Source: an uncultured Acetatifactor sp. | GTDB lineage: Bacteria; Bacillota; Clostridia; Lachnospirales; Lachnospiraceae | Length of the DNA stretch: 64,000 bases | Direction of reading: 5' to 3' | NCBI GenBank assembly: GCA_947629645.1 | Contig: CANREV010000008.1 | Coordinates: 33,067-97,066, forward strand | Part shown: positions 1 through 7,807 of the stretch, one piece after another | How the letters are laid out: every line of letters begins with the position of its first letter | Numbering within the stretch: position 1 is the first letter of the stretch | The notes under the pieces: generated by a model | What the model saw: the letters and a program-made list of their open reading frames with translations, nothing else | What the model was told of the DNA's origin: nothing | Database searches by the model: none | Made by a program: the position numbers and the translations under genes

Positions 1-132
1 GACATTGCCGTCTATAACAATGTCCCACAAAAGAATACCCTTATTGCTGCACAGATTCATAAATCGCTCCGGCGAAAATCCCCAGACGCGTATTCTCAGA
101 TATCCTCTGATATATTTCAACAGTTCTATCAT
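1..132 (-). CDS. yqfD: Sporulation protein YqfD, N-terminal fragment
   Basis: The first 44 codons of a gene that runs off the left edge. The translation opens MIELLKYIRGYLRIRVWG, with further residues matching the conserved N-terminus of YqfD, a membrane protein of the YqfC/YqfD sporulation pair expressed in the mother cell. The ATG at 132 has an AGGAGA ribosome binding site about 8 bases upstream. It lies 23 bases downstream of yqfC on the same strand, the order found across Clostridia and Bacilli. The rest of the protein is outside the window, so domains cannot be checked. Confidence 0.85.
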   Translation of the reverse strand, partial: MIELLKYIRGYLRIRVWGFSPERFMNLCSNKGILLWDIVIDGNV

Positions 133-155
133 GGGCTTTCCTCTCCTACACTGTT

Positions 156-500
156 TTAGAGGTAGCGGACGCAGCTGATGCAGCCGCTGATCTTCATATC
201 CTCATTCGTATAATAGTCGATGGAAAGCCCTGCCCCCTCAAAACAGACCTGACAGGTCTTACCCTGCAGCAGTATCATCTGCTCCGTGTATTCCAGGATT
301 CCCCGGTAATTTTCAATCCAGGCCTCCCTGTTTCCTGTCAGCGTCACCCTCAGGGCGCCCATACAGATGTCTTTCGGGAGCTTTAAAGAATCCACGATCA
401 CCTCCCGCTTCGGCGGGGAAGTGTTCTGCCTTTTATTCAGGACATCGCCGTTATCGATTTTGGGGAATCTGTCACTGTTATTTTTGATTCTTCGCTTCAT
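156..500 (-). CDS. yqfC: Sporulation protein YqfC (YabP/YqfC family)
   Basis: A 114-residue protein of the YabP/YqfC family. The core after about residue 35 has the family pattern: LPKDICMGALRVTLTGN, then IENYRGILEYTE and a closing glycine-rich beta segment (GAGLSIDYY). B. subtilis YqfC is made in the sporulating mother cell and is encoded next to yqfD, as here. The basic, low-complexity first 35 residues are longer than usual, and the ribosome binding site before the ATG is weak (GGGAA, very close), so the true start could be slightly different. The following gene on this strand is yqfD. It implies that the organism can sporulate. Confidence 0.85.
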   Translation of the reverse strand: MKRRIKNNSDRFPKIDNGDVLNKRQNTSPPKREVIVDSLKLPKDICMGALRVTLTGNREAWIENYRGILEYTEQMILLQGKTCQVCFEGAGLSIDYYTNEDMKISGCISCVRYL

Positions 501-529
501 GTTCCCATTATATTATGGAACTCTGAAAA

Positions 530-1834
530 CTATACTATGATTTCTTTGATAAAAGGCTTCTTTACCGGAGCGGTCCGTGTGATGGAACAAGCTGCAAGGA
601 AGCGTTTTTCAGCCTCTTTGAGCTTCCCTTTGTCATTCGCATGAATCACAGCCAGCGCCTCCCCTTTGCTGACGAAATCTCCTACTTTCTTTTGGAGCAC
701 AATCCCCACGGACAGATCGATCCTGCTCTCCTTGGTCTCTCTGCCGCCGCCTAAGATCAGGGAACAGATTCCCACTTCATCGCAGGCAATATGACCGATA
801 TATCCCTCCTGCGGCGAGGGAACCTGACAGACAATAGAAGCCTTGGGCAATCTGTCGGTGTCGTAGACCGCCTCTTTATCGCCGCCCTGCGCCTCCACAA
901 ATTCTGCAAGTTTCTTTAAAGCGCTGCCGTCCGCTATGACTCTCTGAAGCTTCTCTTTTGCCTCCTCTGCATTACCCGCCGCCCCGCCGGCCATAAGCAT
1001 CCGGCTTCCTAACGTCAGGCATAATTCCGTAAAATCATCGGGGCCGTTTCCCCGTAACGTCTCGATGGCCTCTTTTACCTCCAGCGCGTTTCCCACCGCG
1101 AATCCCAGAGGCTGATCCATATCCGAGATCACGGCAATGGTGTTGCGTCCGGCGTTTTTCCCGATTTTGACCATCTCCCGGGCCAGCGCTTTCGCGTCCC
1201 GCTCCTCTTTCATAAAAGCGCCGCTTCCCGTCTTCACATCCAACACGATGGCGTCCGCTCCGGCAGCCAGCTTTTTACTCATAATGGAGCTGGCGATCAA
1301 CGACATATTATCCACCGTTGCAGTCACATCGCGCAAAGCGTAAAGCTTTTTATCCGCAGGCGCAAGATCCGCCGTCTGTCCCATGATCGCCGCTCCCACC
1401 GTGTTGACGTTATGGATAAACTGCTCTGTAGTCAGCGCCGTGGAAAATCCCGGAAAGCTTTCCAGCTTGTCGATGGTCCCTCCGGTATGTCCCAGCCCCC
1501 GGCCGCTCATTTTCGCCACAGGGATGCCGCAGGACGCCACCATGGGAATCAGCGCCAGGGAAGTCTTGTCTCCTACGCCGCCTGTGCTGTGCTTGTCTAC
1601 CTTGATACCCTTGATCCGGCTTAAATCCAGCAGATCGCCGCTTTTTGCCATGGCCATGGTCAGATCGCAGGTCTCCCGCTCTGACATTTTCTGAAAATAG
1701 ATGGCCATCATCAGGGCAGAGACCTGATAATCCGGAATCTCCCCCTTTGTGTAGCCGTCAATAAAGAAATCAATCTCTTGCTTAGACAACTCCCCGCCAT
1801 TTCTCTTTTTCATGATAATGTCATACATTCTCAT
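530..1834 (-). CDS. pdp: Pyrimidine-nucleoside phosphorylase
   Basis: A 434-residue cytosolic enzyme that splits uridine, thymidine or deoxyuridine with phosphate into base and (deoxy)ribose 1-phosphate. The signature [18 protein letters not shown] lies near residue 110, [10 protein letters not shown] near residue 80 binds phosphate, and a C-terminal barrel-sandwich domain (from about residue 345, [17 protein letters not shown]) is typical of the thymidine phosphorylase/Pdp family. The length matches B. subtilis Pdp (433). DeoA (thymidine-specific) is the alternative, but the length and the Firmicute setting favour Pdp. It follows gpsA by 16 bases, with a GGAGGG ribosome binding site. Confidence 0.93.
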   Translation of the reverse strand: MRMYDIIMKKRNGGELSKQEIDFFIDGYTKGEIPDYQVSALMMAIYFQKMSERETCDLTMAMAKSGDLLDLSRIKGIKVDKHSTGGVGDKTSLALIPMVASCGIPVAKMSGRGLGHTGGTIDKLESFPGFSTALTTEQFIHNVNTVGAAIMGQTADLAPADKKLYALRDVTATVDNMSLIASSIMSKKLAAGADAIVLDVKTGSGAFMKEERDAKALAREMVKIGKNAGRNTIAVISDMDQPLGFAVGNALEVKEAIETLRGNGPDDFTELCLTLGSRMLMAGGAAGNAEEAKEKLQRVIADGSALKKLAEFVEAQGGDKEAVYDTDRLPKASIVCQVPSPQEGYIGHIACDEVGICSLILGGGRETKESRIDLSVGIVLQKKVGDFVSKGEALAVIHANDKGKLKEAEKRFLAACSITRTAPVKKPFIKEIIV

Positions 1835-1850
1835 TCGGCAAGGCCCTCCG

Positions 1851-2861
1851 CTATCTTTCCCAGGGAATGTCTAAAACTTCTTCCTTTTTATCCCTGAGCA
1901 TCAGTTCTTTTACCGCCTGATCGGCGCTCTTTCCCTCAAAAAGCACCTGATTCACCTGCTCGATGATGGGCATCTGTACCTGATACTTCCGCGCCAGTTC
2001 CATAGCTGCCTTGGCGGAATAAACGCCCTCTACCACCATCTGGACCTCAGACATGGCCTCCTCATAAGACTTTCCCTGTCCGATCAGGATGCCCGCTCTT
2101 CTGTTGCGGGAGTGCATACTGGCGCAGGTCACGATCAGATCCCCGATCCCCGTCAATCCGCAGAACGTCTCAAACTTGCTGCCCATAGCAGTCCCCAGTC
2201 TGGCGATCTCCGCGATGCCTCTGGTGATCAGCGCGGCCTTGGTATTGTCCCCATATCCCAGCCCGTCCGCAATGCCTGCCGCCAGAGCCACCACATTCTT
2301 CAGGGAACCTCCCAGCTCCATCCCCAGCACATCAGGGCTGATGTAAACACGGAACACCTCGTTCATAAACAGATTTCTGATATACTCTGCCGTGGCTTTT
2401 GATCTGGCTCCGACCACAATGGAGGTAGGGATGCCGCGCCCAACTTCCTCCGCATGGGAAGGGCCGGACATGACAGCAACGTCAGCCTGGGGGATCTCCT
2501 GCTCTATGATTTGCGACAACGTCATCAGTGTATGTTCTTCGATTCCCTTGGCCACGTTCAGAATCTTTTGCCCCTGCGTCACATAGCCTGCAAGAAGGTG
2601 GGCAGTCTTTCTGGTATAAGAACTGGCTACCGACATCACAAGCAAATCTTTACCCTCCACTGCTTCTTTAGCGTCCGTGGTAAGCTCCACATCATCCGCC
2701 AGCCTGACGCCGGGAAGCATTTTGTGCTCATGCTTTTCTTTCAGCATCCCGATTTCCGCCTCTAACGCAGACCAGATTGTGATCTCATGTCCATTCTTAT
2801 GTAGCAGTACTGCGATGGCAATGCCCCAGCTTCCCCCGCCAAAAATCGTTATTTTTGCCAT
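1851..2861 (-). CDS. gpsA: Glycerol-3-phosphate dehydrogenase [NAD(P)+]
   Basis: 336 residues. GpsA reduces dihydroxyacetone phosphate to sn-glycerol 3-phosphate, the backbone for phospholipid synthesis. The N-terminal Rossmann fold opens [17 protein letters not shown] (the GxGxxG-type dinucleotide loop), and the C-terminal domain carries [19 protein letters not shown] with the catalytic lysine, and [12 protein letters not shown]. Its product is the substrate of the acyltransferase PlsY encoded 31 bases upstream, and plsY-gpsA pairing is common in Firmicutes. It is co-directional with der and plsY, so it probably belongs to the same transcript. Confidence 0.96.
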   Translation of the reverse strand: MAKITIFGGGSWGIAIAVLLHKNGHEITIWSALEAEIGMLKEKHEHKMLPGVRLADDVELTTDAKEAVEGKDLLVMSVASSYTRKTAHLLAGYVTQGQKILNVAKGIEEHTLMTLSQIIEQEIPQADVAVMSGPSHAEEVGRGIPTSIVVGARSKATAEYIRNLFMNEVFRVYISPDVLGMELGGSLKNVVALAAGIADGLGYGDNTKAALITRGIAEIARLGTAMGSKFETFCGLTGIGDLIVTCASMHSRNRRAGILIGQGKSYEEAMSEVQMVVEGVYSAKAAMELARKYQVQMPIIEQVNQVLFEGKSADQAVKELMLRDKKEEVLDIPWER

Positions 2862-2892
2862 ATTCCCTCTTTTCTGCGCCTCCGCGCACCTT

Positions 2893-3576
2893 TTATTTGC
2901 TTTCTTCCTGTTTTATTTCTTCCAGATCAACTTTGTTCTTTTTGGTCAGATAGGTCTTCCTTTCATTGCCATGAATCAAACGCACGATATTTTCCCTGTG
3001 TTTCCAGTATGCCATTACCGCCAGCGCGAAAGTAAGCGCGTACATTTCACAGAGCTGCGCCTGCGTCATGCCCTCAAAAACCCCCATTTGTCCGCAGATC
3101 ACCATCTCAATAACCAAACCAACGTAAACCAATAGCGACCCCAGCGACACATAGTGGGTGGTGAAAAAGATTCCGAAAAAGATCGCTACCCCCATTACAA
3201 TAAAATAAGGGTGAAACGCAAGGATCAGGCCCGCCGTTGCAGCGATCCCCTTTCCTCCCTTAAATCCCATGTAAAAAGGAAAGTTATGTCCAAGGATCGC
3301 TCCCGCGGCGGCATACAGACTGAGCAGATAGATGATGTCAGGGTAAGAATTTCTAAAAAGCAGTCTGACCACCCAGATCGCCGCCATACATTTCAGGCAG
3401 TCTCCCAACAGTACGATCAGTCCCGCCTTGGTACCCAAAACCCTTAAAGTGTTTGTAGTGCCTGCGTTTCCGCTGCCGTACTGGCGGATATCAATGCCAT
3501 GTGCCTTTCCGTAAAAATATGCTGTCTGAAACAATCCAAACGCATAACCGATCAACAAACAAACGATCCTTTCCAT
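2893..3576 (-). CDS. plsY: Acyl-phosphate:glycerol-3-phosphate acyltransferase PlsY
   Basis: A 227-residue polytopic membrane enzyme that moves an acyl group from acyl phosphate to glycerol 3-phosphate, giving lysophosphatidate. The three family motifs are visible: GSGNAGTTNTLR near residue 35, GHNFPFYMGFKGGKGIAAT near residue 100, and a late HREN segment. The rest is hydrophobic helices. A charged cytoplasmic tail (about 25 residues after the HREN motif) makes it longer than the usual 190-210 residues. It starts two bases after the stop of der and precedes gpsA, which supplies its acceptor. Confidence 0.95.
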   Translation of the reverse strand: MERIVCLLIGYAFGLFQTAYFYGKAHGIDIRQYGSGNAGTTNTLRVLGTKAGLIVLLGDCLKCMAAIWVVRLLFRNSYPDIIYLLSLYAAAGAILGHNFPFYMGFKGGKGIAATAGLILAFHPYFIVMGVAIFFGIFFTTHYVSLGSLLVYVGLVIEMVICGQMGVFEGMTQAQLCEMYALTFALAVMAYWKHRENIVRLIHGNERKTYLTKKNKVDLEEIKQEESK

Positions 3577-3578
3577 TC

Positions 3579-4916
3579 CTAATTCTTTTCCTTTCGTTCC
3601 CGTATGATAAATCGAAGGGGAGTCCCCTTAAAGCCAAAGGTCTCTCTGATCTGATTTTCTATATATCTGGTATAGGAGAAATGCATCAGGTCCTTGTCAT
3701 TGACAAAGATCACAAAGGTCGGCGGTTTTACAGCTACCTGTGTGATATAATAGAGCCGCAGAATCTTCCCTTTGTCGGAGGGAGGCTGCTGCAAGGCTAC
3801 CGCTTCCGACATGATCTCGTTCAGCACGCCTGTTGATACACGCATAGCATGGTTCTCACTCACCATGTCGATGGTCTGAAACAATTTAGGAAGACGCTGT
3901 CCCGTCAATGCAGACACAAACACAATCTCCGCATAGGGCATGTAAGAAAGCGTGTTCCGCACTTTCTCCGTAAAACGATAAATCGTCTTGTCATTTTTCT
4001 CCAGCGCATCCCATTTGTTTACGGCAATGATCACCGCCTTGCCCCTTTCGTGAGCAATGCCCGCAATCTTTGCGTCCTGCTCCGTTACGCCCTCCAGCGC
4101 ATCGATCACAAGGACTACCACATCCGCCCGTTCGACCGCGCTGACGGTACGGATGATCATGTATCGCTCCAGATCTTCCTTTACCTTATTCTTGCGGCGA
4201 AGTCCCGCCGTATCAATCAGCACATATTCTTTATCCTGGTAAGTAATCTCCGTATCTACCGCGTCTCTGGTGGTTCCCGCGATATCTGAAACGATCAGGC
4301 GGTCCTCGCCTAACAGCTTATTGATCAAAGAGGATTTCCCCACATTAGGTTTCCCTACGATAGCCACCCGGATCCTGTCATCGTCCTCCGCCGTAACCTC
4401 TGTATCCTTAAACTGGGAACAGACTGTCTCCAGCATGTCTCCCAGACCCAGACGGTTGGTCGCTGACACAGGATGGGGCTCCCCCATGCCCAGCTGATAA
4501 AACTCATATACATCAGCCATATATTTATCGAAATCGTCCACTTTGTTTACCACCAGCACCACCGGCTTATGGGACCGGCGCAGCATATCCGCCACCTTGG
4601 AATCGGCGTCCACCAGACCCTGCTTTACATCCACAAGGAAAATGATAACGTCCGCCGTATCCATGGCAATCTGAGCCTGCGTGCGCATCTGGGACAGGAT
4701 AATATCGTTGCTGTCCGGTTCGATGCCTCCCGTATCGATCAGGGTAAAGGCTCTGTCCAGCCATGTGACATCCGCATAAATGCGGTCTCTGGTAATGCCG
4801 GGAGTATCCTTGACTATGGAAATCTTCTCCCCCGCCAGCGCATTGAATAATGTGGATTTCCCCACATTAGGCCTGCCTACCACAGCCACGATAGGTTTGT
4901 TTCTTTTATCTGCCAT
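3579..4916 (-). CDS. der: Ribosome biogenesis GTPase Der (EngA)
   Basis: 445 residues with two tandem GTPase domains, the hallmark of Der, which acts in 50S subunit maturation. Domain 1 has its P-loop at [12 protein letters not shown] (about residue 13), DTGG as G3 and NKVD as G4. Domain 2 repeats these as [12 protein letters not shown] (about residue 188), DTAG and NKWD. A C-terminal KH-like domain follows (about residues 355-440). The length is standard. It is the second gene of the run DUF512-der-plsY-gpsA, an order seen in many Clostridia. Confidence 0.97.
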   Translation of the reverse strand: MADKRNKPIVAVVGRPNVGKSTLFNALAGEKISIVKDTPGITRDRIYADVTWLDRAFTLIDTGGIEPDSNDIILSQMRTQAQIAMDTADVIIFLVDVKQGLVDADSKVADMLRRSHKPVVLVVNKVDDFDKYMADVYEFYQLGMGEPHPVSATNRLGLGDMLETVCSQFKDTEVTAEDDDRIRVAIVGKPNVGKSSLINKLLGEDRLIVSDIAGTTRDAVDTEITYQDKEYVLIDTAGLRRKNKVKEDLERYMIIRTVSAVERADVVVLVIDALEGVTEQDAKIAGIAHERGKAVIIAVNKWDALEKNDKTIYRFTEKVRNTLSYMPYAEIVFVSALTGQRLPKLFQTIDMVSENHAMRVSTGVLNEIMSEAVALQQPPSDKGKILRLYYITQVAVKPPTFVIFVNDKDLMHFSYTRYIENQIRETFGFKGTPLRFIIRERKEKN

Positions 4917-4975
4917 TCCTTACCTCCGTCCAAAATATGACAGTCAGACGCCCTGTATTTACAATCATCCAAAGG

Positions 4976-6319
4976 TCATTTCCCAGCGGGTCCGACACCT
5001 AAAATTACATCCACAAGATCATATCCGCTTGATTTTACAATATTCAAAGGGACTTGTAAAGCCTTTTCCACATCTCCCGTGCGGTAGTCGTCCAAAAATA
5101 CATCCTCGCCGCTGCGCAGGATATTTTCCGGAAGAAGCAGCCTGCTCCCTAACTTTTTGCCTTTCAGCTGTGCCACCAGATCCTGTCCCGTGATCAGTCC
5201 CGATACAGTAATCTGCTCTCCAAAAAAATAGTTTGTGACAGGATAGACATACAGCTTTATACCGGGATATGATTCCATCAGGCGCTCCCCCATCCGCTTC
5301 AGATAAGGATAAGCAAGAAGTCCTGTGGCCAGAGACATTTCCCCCCTGGGGGAATAGTCGGTAAAACCAGCCGCGCTTTTTCGTTTTTCCAACGCATCTT
5401 CAAATTCATTCATAAGCAGGCGCAGCATACCTACACCGTTTTCCAGCTGCAGATACCCGTCATAGCGTTCTTCTTCCGGCAGCTCCCTGCCTGCTAAAAT
5501 ATACCACTCATCGCTGGCGTGAACAAAGTGTATACCGTATTTATCATAACATTCCTTCTGATATCTTTCAATCAGGTCAATCACATCCCCCGCTTCCTTC
5601 GGCGAAAAAGGTTTTAGCGGATATAGCCCTTCCCGGTATTTTGTAAGCCCCACCGGCACCACCGATACACTCTCCAGATTGGGAAGGTACTTCATCAGCT
5701 CCTCAATGCTGTATTCCAGTTCCTTTCCATCGTTTAACCCCTTGCAGAGAACGATCTGGCCGTTCATGCGGATTCCGCCCTCCATCAGCCTGTCCACTTT
5801 CTTCAAAGCCTCCCCCGCGAAGCGATTGTTCAGCATCCGGCAGCGCAATTCGGGATTCATCGTCTGAAAAGAAATATTGATGGGAGAAAGATGATACCTG
5901 CAGATCCTGTCAATATCATGATCCGACAGATTCGTAAGTGTCACATAATTTCCCTGAAGGAAAGAAAGCCTTGCGTCATCATCTTTAAAATACAGCGTCT
6001 TTCGCATATTGGGCGGCATCTGGTCGATAAAACAGAATACGCACTTGTTATGGCAGCTCCGGTATTCATCCATCAGGCCATTCTCAAATTCAATCCCCGG
6101 ATCTTCATCCAGCTCCTTGTCTATCTCAAGAAGCCACTGTTCCCCGTCAGGCTTCTCCACGAGTACCTCTATGTAAGTGTCCTGTATCAAAAACTGATAG
6201 TCAAAGATATCTTCTATTTCCGTGCCGTTAATGGCGAGCAGCCTGTCGCCCGCTTCTATCTCCATTTCCTCCGCGATACTGCCCGGAAGGACCGCCCGGA
6301 TCACATGATCTTTTTGCAT
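4976..6319 (-). CDS. DUF512 family protein (PDZ-like plus Fe-S/radical-SAM-like)
   Basis: A 447-residue protein of the DUF512 family, function not established. It opens with a PDZ-like segment (VIRAVLPGSIAEEMEIEAGD, cut here to its key motif GSIAEE...GDRLLAING) over residues 1-70. This is followed by a cysteine cluster CHNKCVFCFIDQ near residue 93, a CxxxCxxC pattern that resembles radical SAM iron-sulphur sites, and a DUF512 C-terminal half ending GVGPAGK. Usually encoded just upstream of der, as here. The ATG at 6319 is preferred because AAAGGT lies 8 bases upstream and family members begin at the PDZ segment; an in-frame GTG at 6370 would add 17 residues but has no good ribosome binding site. 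Confidence 0.85.
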   Translation of the reverse strand: MQKDHVIRAVLPGSIAEEMEIEAGDRLLAINGTEIEDIFDYQFLIQDTYIEVLVEKPDGEQWLLEIDKELDEDPGIEFENGLMDEYRSCHNKCVFCFIDQMPPNMRKTLYFKDDDARLSFLQGNYVTLTNLSDHDIDRICRYHLSPINISFQTMNPELRCRMLNNRFAGEALKKVDRLMEGGIRMNGQIVLCKGLNDGKELEYSIEELMKYLPNLESVSVVPVGLTKYREGLYPLKPFSPKEAGDVIDLIERYQKECYDKYGIHFVHASDEWYILAGRELPEEERYDGYLQLENGVGMLRLLMNEFEDALEKRKSAAGFTDYSPRGEMSLATGLLAYPYLKRMGERLMESYPGIKLYVYPVTNYFFGEQITVSGLITGQDLVAQLKGKKLGSRLLLPENILRSGEDVFLDDYRTGDVEKALQVPLNIVKSSGYDLVDVILGVGPAGK

Positions 6320-6481
6320 TTTGATTACCTTTCCCAAAGCAGACAGTCCCAAGATGTGGGTCTGCTGCACACTTTACCCGCTTTTCCCGCCATGTAACAG
6401 TTTTGTCCGCGCCATTTGTAAAGCCGCGCGCCGCAGGGTTAAGCCATTACCACGTTATACTTTAATTTAACCATAAATTTC

Positions 6482-6510
6482 TTGACGTGTCACTAGCATA
6501 ATGATATAAA
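6482..6510 (+). promoter_or_regulatory. Sigma-A-type promoter of prs
   Basis: TTGACG (6482-6487) and TATAAA (6505-6510) are separated by 17 bases. It points at prs and implies a leader of about 100 bases. No other strong promoter was seen in this divergent gap. Confidence 0.7.
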
Positions 6511-6559
6511 TTAAGTATCAATATATCTATTCAACCTTGCGTTTTTAGTGCGTCAGCGC

Positions 6560-6585
6560 TGTCACCCGGATACTGCGGGGTGACA
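6560..6585 (+). promoter_or_regulatory. Hairpin in the prs 5' leader
   Basis: Perfect 8-base arms, TGTCACCC and GGGTGACA, enclose a 10-base loop in the leader between the prs promoter and its start codon. No run of T follows, so it is not a simple terminator. It could be a regulatory structure or part of one; I do not recognise a riboswitch class. Confidence 0.5.
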
Positions 6586-6616
6586 TACCGAGGCCATATA
6601 CATTCGGAGGATCATT

Positions 6617-7807
6617 ATGCCTAATTTACGAGAATTGGAAAATGCCATGCCTGTGGCGCCTTTAAAAATAGTCGCCCTGCCTTCCGCGGCCAGGATGGGA
6701 GTCAGGATTAACAATTATCTGGTAGAATTTCGTAAGAACGTACACAACGATAAGGTAAAGAAAGATCCGGCATTCCACGGTTATATCGAAAGCAATTATC
6801 TGGTGGACTTTTCCACTCCCCGCTTTGGTTCCGGTGAGGCAAAAGCGATCTTCAAAGAATCTATCCGCGGCAAAGATCTTTTTTTACTGACGGATGTCTG
6901 CAATCACAGCATTACTTATGAGATGAACGGCTACACAAATCACATGTCGCCGGACGACCACTATCAGGATTTAAAGCGGGTGATCGCCGCCTGCAACGGC
7001 AAAGCGCACCGTATCAACGTGATCATGCCTTTCCTTTATGAGGGCAGACAGCACAAAAGGAGCGGCAGGGAATCTTTAGACTGCGCCTATGCATTGGAAG
7101 AACTGCGGGATATGGGGATCAGCAATTTTATCACTTTTGACGCCCACGATCCCAGAGTGCAGAACGCCGCGCCGCTGAACGGTTTTGACAATTTTACCCC
7201 TCCCTATCAGTTCATCAAAGCGCTGTTAAACTCCGAAGAAGACCTGATCGTGGACAAGCAGCATCTCATTGTCATCAGTCCCGATGAGGGGGCTCTCGAC
7301 CGCGCTATATACTTTTCTTCCGTCCTGGGCGTGGATACCGGTATGTTTTACAAAAGAAGAGATTATTCCACCATCATCAACGGCAAAAACCCTATCGTTG
7401 CCCACGAATTCCTTGGCGACAATATCGACGGCAAAGACGTTATCATTATTGACGATATGATCTCTTCCGGCGGCAGTATGCTGGACACCGCAAAGCAGCT
7501 TAAGAAAATGAATGCACGCCGAGTATTCATCTGCTGTACTTTCGGGCTTTTTACCGATGGTCTGCAGGCTTTTGACAAGGCATACGAGCAGGGGTACTTC
7601 GACAAGGTCGTTACCACGGACCTGACTTACCTTCCCCCCGAACTTTACCGCAAACCTTACTTTATCGAAGCGGATATGAGCAAATTCATCGCCTCTTTGA
7701 TCGATTTTATGAACCACGACATCTCCCTCACCAACACTCTTGCTACCACGGAGAAAATTCAGGATATCGTAAAAGCATACAATCAAAGAACCGATGTGAC
7801 GTTTTGA
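6617..7807 (+). CDS. prs: Ribose-phosphate pyrophosphokinase (long form)
   Basis: 396 residues. Prs makes PRPP from ribose 5-phosphate and ATP for nucleotide, histidine, tryptophan and NAD synthesis. The PRPP-binding signature is DVIIIDDMISSGGSMLDTA near residue 275. The ATP/ribose-phosphate loops appear as FLYEGRQHKRSGRES and FDAHDPRVQNA. It is about 80 residues longer than the classical 315-residue enzyme, and its flexible-loop region departs from the usual Y-R-Q-D-R sequence, so it belongs to a divergent clostridial branch whose allosteric behaviour may differ. GGAGG lies 6 bases before the ATG. It is alone on the plus strand, with a promoter and leader hairpin; its last 25 bases overlap the histidine kinase gene on the other strand. 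Confidence 0.9.
   Translation: MPNLRELENAMPVAPLKIVALPSAARMGVRINNYLVEFRKNVHNDKVKKDPAFHGYIESNYLVDFSTPRFGSGEAKAIFKESIRGKDLFLLTDVCNHSITYEMNGYTNHMSPDDHYQDLKRVIAACNGKAHRINVIMPFLYEGRQHKRSGRESLDCAYALEELRDMGISNFITFDAHDPRVQNAAPLNGFDNFTPPYQFIKALLNSEEDLIVDKQHLIVISPDEGALDRAIYFSSVLGVDTGMFYKRRDYSTIINGKNPIVAHEFLGDNIDGKDVIIIDDMISSGGSMLDTAKQLKKMNARRVFICCTFGLFTDGLQAFDKAYEQGYFDKVVTTDLTYLPPELYRKPYFIEADMSKFIASLIDFMNHDISLTNTLATTEKIQDIVKAYNQRTDVTF

Noticed and set aside
6560..6616. Known riboswitch in the prs leader
   Set aside because: I could not match any conserved riboswitch core; only a hairpin is reported.
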